A stretch of DNA of 64,000 bases from Cupriavidus malaysiensis (GTDB lineage Bacteria; Pseudomonadota; Gammaproteobacteria; Burkholderiales; Burkholderiaceae). A model generated the notes under the pieces. The model saw only the letters and a program-made list of their open reading frames with translations, ran no database searches and was not told where the DNA came from. Shown piece after piece: positions 1-9,666 of this stretch. The stretch covers positions 2,356,001 through 2,420,000 of the forward strand of contig NZ_CP017755.1 of the NCBI RefSeq assembly GCF_001854325.1, in the 5' to 3' direction. Both the position numbers and the translations under genes were made by a program. The number at the start of each line of letters is the position of its first letter. Position 1 is the stretch's first letter.

Positions 1-2377
1 TGGCGCCGGCGCCCCGCTCGCTCTCCACCGCCATGGTGCCGCCGTGCCGCTGCACCACGGTGCGCACGAACACCAGGCCCAGCCCCACGCCGCCCGGCGT
101 GCCGTGCTCACCCTCGTGCAGCCGGCTGAAGGGCCGGAACAGCCTGGCCTGGTCCTCTACCGCGATGCCGGGCCCCTGGTCGGAAACGCGGATCGCATAG
201 GTGCCCGCCTCCCGGGCCAGGCTCACAGCGACGGTGCCGCCGTCCGGGCTGAACTTGATGGCATTGCCGACCAGGTTGGCCACGGCGCGCGCCAGCAGCG
301 CCGGTTCCGCCATCATCACGCAAGCCTCCTCGCAGATATCCAGCGCCAGCTCGATGCGGCGCGCGCTGGCCTGCGCCCACAGCGCATCGGTGGCGTCGAG
401 TACCAGGCCGGCCAGGTCCGATTCCAGCAGGCGCAGTGGCTGCGTCTCGGCGCGCGCCAGCCGGATGAAGTCGTCGGCCAGGTCCAGCGTGCGCCGCGCC
501 AGGCCGCCGATGCGGGCCAGCAGTGCGGGCTGCGGCAGCGCCTTGGCGGCATCGGCCTGCAGTTCGAGCAGCGCCAGGATGGAGGCCTGCGGCGAGCGCA
601 TGTCGTGCGAGAGGAAGCGCAGCGTCTGCTCGCGCTGCCGTTCGGCGCGGCGCACCTCGGAAATGTCGATCAGGCTGACGATCACCCCGGCCAGCCCCCC
701 ATTGCTGCTGCGCAGCGCGGCGCCGCGCAGCAGGAAGGGACGCTCGTCGCCGCTGCTCAGTTCCACGCCGCCTTCCTCCACCTCGCCCTGGCTGCCCTCG
801 CCGGTCGACAGCGCTGCATGCAGGCCCTCCCAATAGGCCAGTCCGGGGCCGGCCACGGGAAACAGCCGGGTCAGCAACTCGTGCACGTCGGCCGGCACGC
901 CCGTCTCCCCTTCGCCTGCGCTACGCCCACCCGCGGCCGCACAGAGCATGGCGCAGCGCCGGTTGGCCAGCAGCACGCGGCCCTCCGGCGTGCAGATCAC
1001 GGTGGCCTCGGGCAGGCTCTCCAGCGCGTCCGAGAGGAACTGGCGCAGGTCGCGCAGGCGCGAGCTCATGCGGTAGACCGCTTCCATGCGGTGGTCGAGC
1101 GAACGGCCGGCCGGCCCACGCGGCGGCGACGCCCCGAGCAGGCCGGGCTCGGCCTCCAGCCGGGCGGCTTCCTGGGCCAGGAAGCGCAGCACCGCCTCCT
1201 GGCGCCGCCAGCTCCACAGCGGGTAGAACAGCAGGCAGCCGACGATGGCGGAGGCCGGGGCGAACCAGAGGTGCGCCAGGCCCATCAGCAGCAGGCTGGC
1301 GGCGAAGGCCGCGCCGGCCAGCAGCACGCTGATCAGCAGTGCCGCGCGCGGCGCCAGCATCAGCGCGGCGAGCGCCGCCAGCAGGATCGGCAGCAAGGTG
1401 CCGAGCCAGAACCAGGGTGCCGCCACCGCCACGATCGCGCTGCCCTGCTCCAGGGCCTGGATGGTGTTGGTCAGGATCTCGACGCCGCTCATGCCGCGGC
1501 CGTCGCGCGACACCGGGGTCGGGAACACGTCGCCGAGCCCGGTGGCCGCCGCGCCCACCAGCACCGCCTTGCCGCGGAACACTTCGGGCGGCACCGCGCC
1601 CGACAGCACGTCGCGCACGGATACGCGCGGAAAGGTGCCGGGCGGGCCGGCGAAGGGGATGCGCACCAGGTAGCGCCGCTGCCAGTCGCCGTCGGCGCGG
1701 AAGGGATCGGGAGCGTTCTCGTGACGGTAGTCCGCCACCGGGCGCGCGCTGCGGCCGAATCCGGCGATCACCGCCGAGAAATGCGTCAGCAAGGCGCCGG
1801 GCAGCCCCTCCTGCAGGAATACCTGGCGCGCCACGCCGTCCACGTCGACCGCCATGTCGATATGGCCGATGCCGGCGGCGCCCAGCCAGGGCAGCGGATA
1901 GCGGATGGTCCAGCTGCCGCCGACGGCCTCCGCCAGGGCCGGCAGCACCACGTTGCCGGCACGCGCCATGCTGCGCGCCAGCGCCATGTCGTCGCCCGGC
2001 GAGCGCAGGTCAGGCTCCGAGAGGATGATGTCCAGGCCGATCACGCGCGGCTTGCCGGCGGCGATGTGATCGATCAGGTCGGCCAGCACCGCGCGCCGCC
2101 ACGGCCAGCGGCCGATCGAGGTGATGCTGGCATCGTCGATGGCGACGATCATGATGTCCGGCTGCGGCGCATGGGCCTGTGCCGCGATGCCGATGTCGTA
2201 GACCGCCAGGTCCGCCCGCTGGGTCCACTGCCAGTGCGCGGCGGCGATCGCCAGCACGGCCACCGCGGCGCTCAGCAGCCACCAGTCGAGCAGCGTGCGG
2301 CGCCGGTACGGCGCCAGGTAGGCGGCCAGCGCGCCGCGCAGCCCGCCAGGAGATGTGCCGGGCCGGCTATTGTCCAC
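1..2377 (-). CDS. CHASE2-domain sensor histidine kinase (3' end outside the window)
   Basis: Membrane sensor kinase, C-terminus cut by the window edge. The GTG at 2377 opens a frame in which a short cytoplasmic leader and a TM helix (LLDWWLL...) precede a periplasmic CHASE2 domain (about residues 40-320, with DIMIVAIDDASI and the RWPWRR segment). Three or so TM helices follow (about 310-390), then a PAS-like segment (about 440-580), an H-box FLSHDMRSP near residue 590, an N-box NLVGNAIKFS, G1 DQGPGIA and G2 GVGLGL. CHASE2 kinases sense an extracytoplasmic signal that is usually unknown. The GTG overlaps the end of the upstream LysM/FecR gene by about 11 bp, and the OmpR-type regulator lies one gene further upstream, so the three look co-transcribed and translationally coupled. 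The start is inferred from this overlap, as no strong ribosome site is seen. Confidence 0.88.
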   Translation of the reverse strand, partial: MDNSRPGTSPGGLRGALAAYLAPYRRRTLLDWWLLSAAVAVLAIAAAHWQWTQRADLAVYDIGIAAQAHAPQPDIMIVAIDDASITSIGRWPWRRAVLADLIDHIAAGKPRVIGLDIILSEPDLRSPGDDMALARSMARAGNVVLPALAEAVGGSWTIRYPLPWLGAAGIGHIDMAVDVDGVARQVFLQEGLPGALLTHFSAVIAGFGRSARPVADYRHENAPDPFRADGDWQRRYLVRIPFAGPPGTFPRVSVRDVLSGAVPPEVFRGKAVLVGAAATGLGDVFPTPVSRDGRGMSGVEILTNTIQALEQGSAIVAVAAPWFWLGTLLPILLAALAALMLAPRAALLISVLLAGAAFAASLLLMGLAHLWFAPASAIVGCLLFYPLWSWRRQEAVLRFLAQEAARLEAEPGLLGASPPRGPAGRSLDHRMEAVYRMSSRLRDLRQFLSDALESLPEATVICTPEGRVLLANRRCAMLCAAAGGRSAGEGETGVPADVHELLTRLFPVAGPGLAYWEGLHAALSTGEGSQGEVEEGGVELSSGDERPFLLRGAALRSSNGGLAGVIVSLIDISEVRRAERQREQTLRFLSHDMRSPQASILALLELQADAAKALPQPALLARIGGLARRTLDLADDFIRLARAETQPLRLLESDLAGLVLDATDALWAQASARRIELALDICEEACVMMAEPALLARAVANLVGNAIKFSPDGGTVAVSLAREAGTYAIRVSDQGPGIAVEDQARLFRPFSRLHEGEHGTPGGVGLGLVFVRTVVQRHGGTMAVESERGAGA

Positions 2378-4091
2378 GGCGGATCATGCCGCCGGCGCTG
2401 GCAACCGGCTGGCCGGTGCCATCGCGCAGGTACTGCACGACTTCGATCCGCTGCGGCGCCGAGAAGGCTGCCTCGCTGACGGCTGCTTTACCGCCGCCCT
2501 TCCCCTCTCGCGCCACGCGCACGTAGTAGAAGCCCGAGCCCGGGCGCGGCAGCGCCACCTCGTTGGTCTCGGTATGCGCGTCGACCAGCGGATGGGTGAA
2601 ACGTGCCTCGTCCGCCAGCTGCACGCGATAGCCCGCTGCGGCTGCCGCGCCGGCGGCAGGCCAGCGGATGCGCAGCGTGTCGCCGCCATCGTCGGCCAGG
2701 CTGGGCTGGGGTGGCGGCGGCTCCACCGTGAACGGCACCGACTCCGACCACGGGCCGGGCTGGCCCGCGGCGTCGAGCGAGCGCACCCGCCACCACCATC
2801 TGCCGAGCGCCAGTTCGCGGCCGGCCTCGGTCTGCTCGCTGCGCAGCGGCTGCACCGCCGCATCGCGGAAATCGCTGTCGCCGGCCACTTCGTATTCGTA
2901 GGCCCGCACGCCTCCGTCCACGTGGGCCCAGGCGAAGCCGACCTGCTGCCCGTACTGCGAGGAATCCTTGCCGGGACGCAGCATGAACGGCGCCGGCGGA
3001 GTCAAGCGGACGACAAAACGCTGCACCGAGGCCGGCCCGGTCAGGCGCTGCGCGCCGATGGCGCTGACGCCCACGTAGAGCACCCCCTCGGGCAGGTCGG
3101 CCAGCGTGGCCTGCTGGCCTGCGACCCGCTGCGTGGACAGCCACTCGGTCTGTTCGGCATCGCGCGACACCACCACGCGGTAGCCGCTGGCCCCCGCGAC
3201 CGGCTGCCACTGCAGCGGCGCCGTGGCGCCCAGCACCGGCTGCGGCAACGCGCCCAGCTGCGGCGGCGGCGGCAGGGGCACCGGCGCGGCAAGCTTGCCG
3301 CCGCCGGACGCCGACACACCATAGCCGGCGCCCACCCGGGCCGCCGCGCCGGCCTTGCCAACCTTGCCGGCGCCCGTGATGCCGGCCACGCCGACGATGC
3401 CCTGCAGCACCTCGCTGCGGTTGCCCGCATCGTCGGCCGCCACCCGGTAACGCGTGCCGCGCACGCCGGTCACCATCATCGGCGTGCGCATCTCGAAGCG
3501 GCCCACGCCGGTGCCGCCCGGCGCCACCTGGGCCTCGGCGCCGCCGCGCCCGACCTCCAGCATGGAGTCGGTCAGCCCGGTCTTGGCGAAGGCGCGCAGG
3601 CGGCGCACCTGGACCGCGCTGGACGGCGGCAGGGTCAGGCGCGAGCGGTCGGACAGCTCGATCGTCACCAGGCCGTCGACGCCGGTCTCGATGCGGGCCG
3701 CCTCGGCCAGTTGCGTTCCGGCACGCAGCGGCGCGCCGTCGGCGCGCACGTCGCCGTGCACCGCCACCGCGCGGGCGCTGCCGGCCTGCTCGGCAATGTA
3801 TTTCAGGGGAATGCGCAGGCGCGTGCCCGGCTGCAGCCGGTACGGGTCGCCGACCCGGTTCAGCTGCTGCAGCATGCGCCAGCCGTCGAGCCGTGTCATG
3901 TAGCGGTCCGCCAGGCCGATCAGGGTATCGCCCCGCTCCACGAGGTAGATGAAGTCCTCGCCTTCGGTTCCGGCCGGACCGGCCCACACCCGCGTGACCG
4001 CTACGGCACAGAGAGCCGCCACCCCGCAAGCCGCCAGCGCCAGCCGGGCGCCGGCACGCACCCCTTCACTCCGCCTGCTCATCCGCTGCAT
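2367..4091 (-). CDS. Secreted LysM-FecR protein with fibronectin-like repeats
   Basis: 574 residues. An N-terminal signal or anchor (about 15-37) is followed by a LysM-like segment (FIYLVERGDTLIGLADRYM, about 47-95), a FecR-type domain (about 105-260, containing MMVTGVRGTRYRV), a Pro/Gly-rich linker (about 255-290) and two or three fibronectin-III-like repeats up to the end (for example SGYRVVVSRDAEQTEWL). LysM binds peptidoglycan, so a periplasmic, wall-associated location is likely. It sits between the response regulator, whose end overlaps this start by about 26 bp, and the CHASE2 kinase. Such trios recur in betaproteobacteria, which suggests that this protein presents the signal to CHASE2. 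That role is inference; no ligand is evident. ATG codons at 4091 and 4082 are both possible starts. Confidence 0.85.
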   Translation of the reverse strand: MQRMSRRSEGVRAGARLALAACGVAALCAVAVTRVWAGPAGTEGEDFIYLVERGDTLIGLADRYMTRLDGWRMLQQLNRVGDPYRLQPGTRLRIPLKYIAEQAGSARAVAVHGDVRADGAPLRAGTQLAEAARIETGVDGLVTIELSDRSRLTLPPSSAVQVRRLRAFAKTGLTDSMLEVGRGGAEAQVAPGGTGVGRFEMRTPMMVTGVRGTRYRVAADDAGNRSEVLQGIVGVAGITGAGKVGKAGAAARVGAGYGVSASGGGKLAAPVPLPPPPQLGALPQPVLGATAPLQWQPVAGASGYRVVVSRDAEQTEWLSTQRVAGQQATLADLPEGVLYVGVSAIGAQRLTGPASVQRFVVRLTPPAPFMLRPGKDSSQYGQQVGFAWAHVDGGVRAYEYEVAGDSDFRDAAVQPLRSEQTEAGRELALGRWWWRVRSLDAAGQPGPWSESVPFTVEPPPPQPSLADDGGDTLRIRWPAAGAAAAAGYRVQLADEARFTHPLVDAHTETNEVALPRPGSGFYYVRVAREGKGGGKAAVSEAAFSAPQRIEVVQYLRDGTGQPVASAGGMIRRGQ

Positions 4092-4776
4092 TCACGCTCT
4101 CGAAACGGTAACCATGGGAATAGACGGATGTCAGCCTGACCCCGTTCTCCGGGCGCAGGGACAGCTTGATGCGCAGCCGCGACATATGGGTGTCGAGCGT
4201 GCGCGAGCCCGCGCCGATGCTGCGGCCCCACACCGCCTGCTCCACCACCTCCCGCGACAGCAGGCGGCCGATGTTGCGGAACAGGAAAAGCGCCAGCTCG
4301 AACTCGCGCGGCGACACTTCGACGGGCTCACCGCCCACCAGCACGGTGCGCGCGCCGGCGTCCAGGCAGTAGTTGCCCTGGCGGACGATCTGTTCCTGCT
4401 GGGCGGCCTCGGGATAGGCGCGGCGCAGCAGCGCCTGCACGCGCGCGTTCAGTTCCGCGCGCCGGATCGGCTTGATCATGTAGTCGTCGGCGCCCACGGT
4501 CAGGCCGGCGACGATGTCTTCTTCCTGGGAGCGGCTGGTGACGAACAGGATCGGCGGCAGGCGCCCGGAGTTCTGCCGCACCCAGGACACGATCTCCGGA
4601 CCGGCGATGTCGGGCAGTTGCCAGTCGACCAGCAGCAGGTCGAAGACCTGGTCGCGCAGGGCCCGCAACAGGCTCCTGCCGTCGCCGAAGCTGGTGCATT
4701 CGTGGCCGGCGTCCACCAGGATCTGCCGGATCAGCTCGGATTGGTCTTTGTCATCCTCGACCGAGGCAATTCTCAT
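4066..4776 (-). CDS. OmpR/PhoB-family response regulator
   Basis: 236 residues. The receiver domain has the acidic pair D8/D9 (VEDDKDQ), the phosphoacceptor D51 (LLLVDWQLP) and the conserved K102 (DYMIKPI). The C-terminal winged helix (about 135-230) contains SPREFELALFLFRNIG and the recognition helix around RTLDTHMSRLRIKL. ATG 4776 was chosen because GAGGGAAG lies just upstream, whereas the frame extending further 5' is low-complexity. It is the first gene of the RR-FecR-CHASE2 kinase operon and is the expected phosphorylation partner of the kinase. Target genes cannot be told from the sequence. Confidence 0.92.
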   Translation of the reverse strand: MRIASVEDDKDQSELIRQILVDAGHECTSFGDGRSLLRALRDQVFDLLLVDWQLPDIAGPEIVSWVRQNSGRLPPILFVTSRSQEEDIVAGLTVGADDYMIKPIRRAELNARVQALLRRAYPEAAQQEQIVRQGNYCLDAGARTVLVGGEPVEVSPREFELALFLFRNIGRLLSREVVEQAVWGRSIGAGSRTLDTHMSRLRIKLSLRPENGVRLTSVYSHGYRFESVNAADEQAE

Positions 4777-4918
4777 ACTTCCCTCTTCTGCCTCCGCCGC
4801 GCCCACCTGGCACGGCTCCGGAAACGCGCCAGGGCGCCTTTCCTGCGCATGGTACATAACAGCCCCCCCTTCCGTCGACCCTGCCGGGCGGGGGACTGCT
4901 CCCGGTTGCCGGTGGCCT

Positions 4919-5609
4919 TCATTGCCGGATGAAGGTCTCGTATTCCAGCCTGCCCGGCCTGCGATCGAGCAGCTGCAGCGCCGCGCCACCACCCTCGGCA
5001 GGGCCGCGGCGAAGCCATGGCCGTACCAGGTCGGGCCCCGGCTCCAGCGTCAACCGCGCCAGACAGGGGTTCAGCATCAGGAACAGCGCGTTCAGCGGCA
5101 CCTCGTGGCGCTGCTCCAGGCAGAAGTCGAGATTGAGCCCCCGGCAGCGCCAGCACCCAGCGGCCCGCCGCGAACAGCAGCCGTGCGGCGATCGCCTGCA
5201 CCTTGACGACCCCGTACCGGCCCAGGCGGACGGTGAGCGCCATGATGCCGCGCAGTTCGAAACCGAAGCCGGCCATCTCCGTGCCCCCCGTACATCGGGC
5301 TGCGCGGCGAGCGTGGCAGTTCGATGCCGTCGGGGATGGTGCTGGAGCGCTGCGCCGGCCTCTTAGCAGGCACGGCCCAAGGTGTCGGAGACGTGCACGC
5401 ACGGCTCGCGGAAATTCGCGCAAATCGCTGGCCTGCGGCCCATCGCGCTGGAACGCATAGCGGCTGCCACGGATCCACTGGCTCTGGAACAGGTCGATCT
5501 TGCGTTCCCTGGTGTCGATGCCGTGTCGGACACCGGCAGCGGGCGCCGCTGGCGCGGAGCGGACTTCGAAGGAGAATCCCAGGGCGCTGCGGAAGACGAT
5601 TCCGACCAA
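4919..5609 (-). pseudogene. Frameshifted relic of an unidentified gene
   Basis: No intact gene spans 4777-5905, but leftward reading frames look protein-like in pieces. From 5609 the frame reads IDTRERKIDLFQSQWIRGSR and later MAGFGFELRGIMALTVRLGR. At a run of five C (5138-5142 on the plus strand) the credible coding shifts into another frame, reading LNLDFCLEQRHEVPLNALF and ending FIRQ-stop at 4919. A stretch around 5290-5400 looks better in yet another frame (STIPDGIELPRSP), so more than one indel is likely. Joined, the product would be about 230 residues. I do not recognise the family. A sequencing error in the C-run is the alternative explanation for the main break. Confidence 0.4.
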
Positions 5610-5905
5610 CGCGCTCAGTGCCCCGCTTCAGCAAATGAGCCAAAGAAGACCTTTGGCTTGAGAATTTTCCCCGTGATGACGCCGAATGTTAGCGTTTGAA
5701 GTCAATGGCTACTGTCAACAACTGTGTCCCGAGCACAGCGATCCACGCCCATCGACACGCCCGGCAGGCGCGCAGCCGCAGCGCGGAACCTGCCGCCACG
5801 CCGGACCGATGGCCCGCCAAAGCCGCTAGAATCACGCCGGCGAACCGGCACGCCGGCATTCGGACGCGCCGCCAGGCACCAGGCACCAGTCAACGGAGAA
5901 ACCAG

Positions 5906-6823
5906 ATGAAGGTCGACAATATCCTGCACACCATTGGCGGCACGCCGCACATCCGCATCCAGCGCCTGTTCGGCGACCAGCATCGCGTCTGGATCAAGTC
6001 GGAGCGCAGCAATCCGGGCGGCTCGATCAAGGACCGCATCGCCCTGGCCATGATCGAGGCCGCCGAGCAGGACGGCCGCCTCAAGCCGGGCGGCACCATC
6101 ATCGAGCCCACCTCGGGCAATACCGGCATCGGCCTGGCCATGGTGGCCGCGGTCAAGGGCTACAAGCTGGTGCTGGTGATGCCGGACAGCATGTCGATCG
6201 AGCGCCGCCGCCTGATGCTGGCCTACGGCGCCACCTTCGAACTGACTCCGCGCGAGAAAGGCATGAAGGGCGCTATCGCCCGCGCCGAGGAACTGGTCGC
6301 GTCCACCCCGGGCGCCTGGATGCCGCAGCAGTTCGAGAATCCGGCCAACGTGGCCGTGCATGAGCGCACCACCGCGCGCGAGATCCTGGCCGACTTCCCC
6401 GAAGGCGTCGACGTGCTGATCACCGGCGTCGGTACCGGTGGCCATATCACGGGCTGCGCGCGCGTGCTGAAGGATGCCTGGCCCAAGCTCAAGGTCTATG
6501 CCGTCGAGCCGACCGCCTCGCCGGTGCTGTCCGGCGGCGCGCCCGCGCCGCACCCGATCCAGGGCATCGGCGCCGGCTTCGTGCCGCGCATCCTCGACAG
6601 CGGGCTGCTCGACGGCATCATCCAGGTCGATGCCGAGCCGGCACGCGAGATGGCACGCCGCGCCGCGCGCGAGGAAGGCCTGCTGGTGGGGATCTCTTCC
6701 GGTGCCACGCTGGCGGCGATCGCGCACAAGCTGCCCGAGCTGCCGGCCGGCGCCACGGTGCTGGGCTTCAACTACGATACCGGCGAACGGTACCTGACGG
6801 TGGAAGGGTTCCTGCCCGCCTGA
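5906..6823 (+). CDS. cysK: Cysteine synthase (O-acetylserine sulfhydrylase)
   Basis: 305 residues, PLP fold-type II. It makes L-cysteine from O-acetyl-L-serine and sulfide. The PLP lysine is K42 in NPGGSIKDR, the substrate loop is TSGNTGIG, the phosphate-binding loop is GVGTGGH, and GISSGAT precedes the C-terminus. ATG 5906 has GGAGA upstream and matches the usual family start, whereas the longer open frame back to 5696 is low-complexity. The length fits the CysK/CysM group, and I cannot separate the two with certainty. It stands alone, transcribed toward the hopanoid genes, with a GC-rich hairpin just after its stop. Confidence 0.93.
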   Translation: MKVDNILHTIGGTPHIRIQRLFGDQHRVWIKSERSNPGGSIKDRIALAMIEAAEQDGRLKPGGTIIEPTSGNTGIGLAMVAAVKGYKLVLVMPDSMSIERRRLMLAYGATFELTPREKGMKGAIARAEELVASTPGAWMPQQFENPANVAVHERTTAREILADFPEGVDVLITGVGTGGHITGCARVLKDAWPKLKVYAVEPTASPVLSGGAPAPHPIQGIGAGFVPRILDSGLLDGIIQVDAEPAREMARRAAREEGLLVGISSGATLAAIAHKLPELPAGATVLGFNYDTGERYLTVEGFLPA

Positions 6824-6843
6824 GCGCCTGATCCCTGCCCTCG

Positions 6844-6872
6844 CGCTCCCGGCAGGCCCGCTGCCGGGAGCG
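6844..6872. terminator. Perfect 12-bp hairpin between cysK and hpnG
   Basis: Arms 6844-6855 and 6861-6872 pair perfectly around a 5-nt loop, between the convergent ends of cysK and hpnG. No U-tract follows on either strand, so it may stabilise 3' ends rather than act as a classical intrinsic terminator. Confidence 0.5.
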
Positions 6873-6921
6873 GCAGGGCTTGCAGGATGCGGCCCGGCAC
6901 GGAAGGCCGGGCGCCCTCCGC

Positions 6922-7614
6922 TCAGCCTGCCGGCAGGGCAAACCCCGCGCCGACCCTTCCCCGCACGGACTTCAGCGTCGCCCGCGCCGCGGACGCGTCG
7001 CGCGCCAGCCGCAGCAGGCCGCCGATCTGCCCGGGCGCGCGCAGCAGGCTGCGCAGCACGGCCGGCACGTCGGTGCTGCCGTCGGCCGCCATGCCCGCCA
7101 GCGCAGCCGGCGGCACGGCACGGTCGGCCGGATCGATCACCACCCGGCAGGCGGCGAAGCGCAGGCCGCGGGCCTGGGCGAAACGCGCCGCAAGATGGGA
7201 TTCCATGTCGACGCCGAGCGCGCCGGTGCGCTGGTGCAGCGCGCGCTTGCCGGCCAGGTCGGTGACCGCGGCATCGGCGCCGGCCAGGCTGCCGACGCGC
7301 GCCTGCGGCAAGGCCCGGCGCAGCGCGCCGAGCCAGTCGGCGTCGGCGGGGTGCAGGCTGGTGCCGTCATGCACGCCGTCGGCCAGCACCACGGCGCCGG
7401 GCGCCAGTCCCGGCTCCAGGCCGCCGGCCACACCGAAGCTGATCACGCCCGCGCAGCGGGGCCAGTCACCCTGCTCCAATGCCGCCTGCAGGGCGCCGGC
7501 GCGGAAGCCGTAGAGCGTGGCGACACCGGGCGCGGCCGCCAGCCGCGCCTCGAAGTCCATGCCGCACACGACCAGCACGGACGCGTCGCGCCCGCCGGGA
7601 CTTACATGCCCCAT
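6922..7614 (-). CDS. hpnG: Hopanoid-associated phosphorylase HpnG
   Basis: 230 residues, purine-nucleoside-phosphorylase fold. HpnG removes adenine from adenosylhopane, on the way from C35 ribosylhopane to bacteriohopanetetrol-type lipids. Visible family signatures are the N-terminal LVVCGMDFEARLA, the phosphorylase glycine segment ISFGVAGGL, the MES-type motif GVDMESHLAARFA and the acidic FAACRVVIDPADRAVP. ATG 7614 lies inside the last codons of shc, and the two frames overlap by 13 bp, which indicates coupled translation. HpnH, which makes its substrate, is not in this window. Confidence 0.85.
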   Translation of the reverse strand: MGHVSPGGRDASVLVVCGMDFEARLAAAPGVATLYGFRAGALQAALEQGDWPRCAGVISFGVAGGLEPGLAPGAVVLADGVHDGTSLHPADADWLGALRRALPQARVGSLAGADAAVTDLAGKRALHQRTGALGVDMESHLAARFAQARGLRFAACRVVIDPADRAVPPAALAGMAADGSTDVPAVLRSLLRAPGQIGGLLRLARDASAARATLKSVRGRVGAGFALPAG

Positions 7615-9635
7615 GCCACGTGGCGGCTGCCGGCGCGCCGCAGGTTGCGGTAGCGCGCCAGCGCCCACAGCGGGAAGAAGCGCGCGTAGCCGTGGTAGCG
7701 CAGGTAGAACACGCGCGGGAAGCCGGTGGCGGTGAAGTGCGCCTCGGCCCAGAAGCCGTCCTCCTGCTGCGTGGCCTGCAGGTAAGCAATGCCGCGCGCG
7801 ACGGCCGGATGCGCCACGGCGCCGGCCGCCATCAGCGCCATCAGCGCCCACGCGGTCTGCGACGCCGTGCTCGGCGCGCGCTCGTAGCCGTGGTATTCCA
7901 GCTTGTAGCTGGCGCCGTCCTCGCCCCAGCCGCCATCGTCGTTCTGGATGCCGACCAGCCAATCTGCCGCGCGTTGCATCTCCGGCGCGTCCGGCTTCAG
8001 GCCCGCGGCATTGAGGGCGCACAGGGCACTCCAGGTGCCGTAGATATAGTTCATGCCCCAGCGGCCATACCAGCTGCCGTCCGGCAACTGTTCGGCCAGC
8101 AGGTAGCGCAGCGCACGCGCCGCCGCGCTGCAGCGCTCGGGCATCTCGCCGAGCTGGGCCAGCATCGACAGGCAGCGCGCCGACACGTCGGCGGTGGGCG
8201 GGTCGAGCAGCGCCCCGTGGTCGGAGAAGGGGATGTTGTTCAGGTACAGGTGGGTGTTCTCGGGCTCGAAAGCGCCCCAGCCGCCGTCACTGCTCTGCAT
8301 GCCCACGATCCATTCGGTGGCGCGCGCGATGCTGTCGGCAAAGCGCTCGCGCTGCCCGAGCGGCACCGGCGCGTCGACGCGCGCCGCGCGGTCCATGGCC
8401 ATCGCCACCACCGCGGTGTCGTCGACGTCGGGATAGTAGTCATTGGCGTACTGGAAGGCCCAGCCGCCGGGGCGCACGTCTGGGCGGCGCACGGTCCAGT
8501 CGCCCTTCACCTCGAGCACCTGCAGCGGGCGCAGCCATTGCAGGCCGCGCTCGGCCGCCGCGGTGGCGCGCTCGCCGCCGGCTTCCAGCAGCGCGTGGCT
8601 GGCCAGCGCGGTGTCCCACACCGGCGACAGGCAGGGCTGGCAGTAGGCTTCGTCGTGGGCCTCGTCCCCGGCTTCGTGGACCACCAGCAGGTGTTCGATC
8701 GATTCGCGCGCGATCGCGCGGTCGGGGTGGTCCGCCGGCACGCCCAGTACGTCGAACATCATCACCGAGTTGGCCATCGCGGGGAAGATCGCGCCGAGCC
8801 CGTCCTTGCCGTTCAGGCGCTCGACCACGAAGGCGCGCGCGCGCTCGATGGCGCGCCGGCGCAGCGCGTCGGGGAAGAGCGGCTCGGCCACGCGCAGCAC
8901 GCCATCCAGCATGCTGAACGCGGTGAACCAGAAACGGCTCTGGTGCGGCGCCTTGGGCAGCAGCCGCGTGGCCTGGCACGGCCGCAGGAACAGCTCGTCG
9001 ATGCCGATCTTGCGCGGGTTGCGTGCCTGCGGGCGCAGGCTGTTCAGCACCAGCAGCGGCACGATCACGGTGCGGGCCCAGTACGACACCTTGGACAGGT
9101 GGAAAGGAAACCACTCCGGCAGCAGCATGATCTCGACCGGCATCATCGGCACCGCGCGCCACGGCATCACGCCATACAGCGCCAGCAGCGTGCGCGTGAA
9201 GACGTTGCTGGCCTCCGCGCCGCCCATGCGATGGATGGCAGCGCGCGCGCGCTGCATAGGCTCGGCGTCCGGCGACTCGCCGATCATCTTCAGCGCGAAA
9301 TAAGCCTTGACGCTGGCGCTGACGTCGGACGCGCCGTCATGGAACAGCGGCCAGCCGCCGTCGGCATTCTGGATGCGGCGCAGGTAGCGGCCGATGCGGG
9401 CCTCCAGCCGGGCGTCGGCGTTCTCGCCGAGGTAGTGCACCAGCAGGACGTACTCGGACGGGATGGTGGCATCTGCCTCGAGTTCGAACACCCAGTGGCC
9501 ATCGGCTTTCTGGAGCGCGAGCAGCGCGTCGGTGGCGCCGGCGATCGCCCGCTCGAGCGCATCGTCGCGGGCCGCATCCTGCGCGGCGCCGGCGTCCGGG
9601 GCGGGGGAACTCTTGGAAACTGCTAGCTGGGTCAT
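7602..9635 (-). CDS. shc: Squalene-hopene cyclase
   Basis: 677 residues, the usual length for the family. It cyclises squalene to hopene/hopanol at the membrane. The catalytic aspartate motif DVDDTA lies near residue 401, and there are many QW-type repeats (NADGGWPLF, SSDGGWGAF, NDDGGWGED, QEDGFWAEA). It is followed with overlap by hpnG and preceded, about 190 bp upstream, by the stop of hpnD in the same direction. The 5' flank holds four 14-bp tandem repeats (9667-9722). The start at MTQLAVSK is the usual one for this lineage. Confidence 0.95.
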   Translation of the reverse strand: MTQLAVSKSSPAPDAGAAQDAARDDALERAIAGATDALLALQKADGHWVFELEADATIPSEYVLLVHYLGENADARLEARIGRYLRRIQNADGGWPLFHDGASDVSASVKAYFALKMIGESPDAEPMQRARAAIHRMGGAEASNVFTRTLLALYGVMPWRAVPMMPVEIMLLPEWFPFHLSKVSYWARTVIVPLLVLNSLRPQARNPRKIGIDELFLRPCQATRLLPKAPHQSRFWFTAFSMLDGVLRVAEPLFPDALRRRAIERARAFVVERLNGKDGLGAIFPAMANSVMMFDVLGVPADHPDRAIARESIEHLLVVHEAGDEAHDEAYCQPCLSPVWDTALASHALLEAGGERATAAAERGLQWLRPLQVLEVKGDWTVRRPDVRPGGWAFQYANDYYPDVDDTAVVAMAMDRAARVDAPVPLGQRERFADSIARATEWIVGMQSSDGGWGAFEPENTHLYLNNIPFSDHGALLDPPTADVSARCLSMLAQLGEMPERCSAAARALRYLLAEQLPDGSWYGRWGMNYIYGTWSALCALNAAGLKPDAPEMQRAADWLVGIQNDDGGWGEDGASYKLEYHGYERAPSTASQTAWALMALMAAGAVAHPAVARGIAYLQATQQEDGFWAEAHFTATGFPRVFYLRYHGYARFFPLWALARYRNLRRAGSRHVAWGM

Positions 9636-9666
9636 GGTCGGCAGAACCCTCTTCTTACTCTGACTT

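Noticed and set aside
44..2479. Very long rightward open frame (over 800 codons)
   Set aside because: It is the antisense of the CHASE2 kinase gene. Its translation is a His/Gln/Arg-rich low-complexity product typical of GC-rich shadows, while the leftward frame shows complete kinase motifs.
5696..5905. Upstream extension of cysK by 70 codons
   Set aside because: Low-complexity, and unnecessary given the family start and GGAGA site at 5906.
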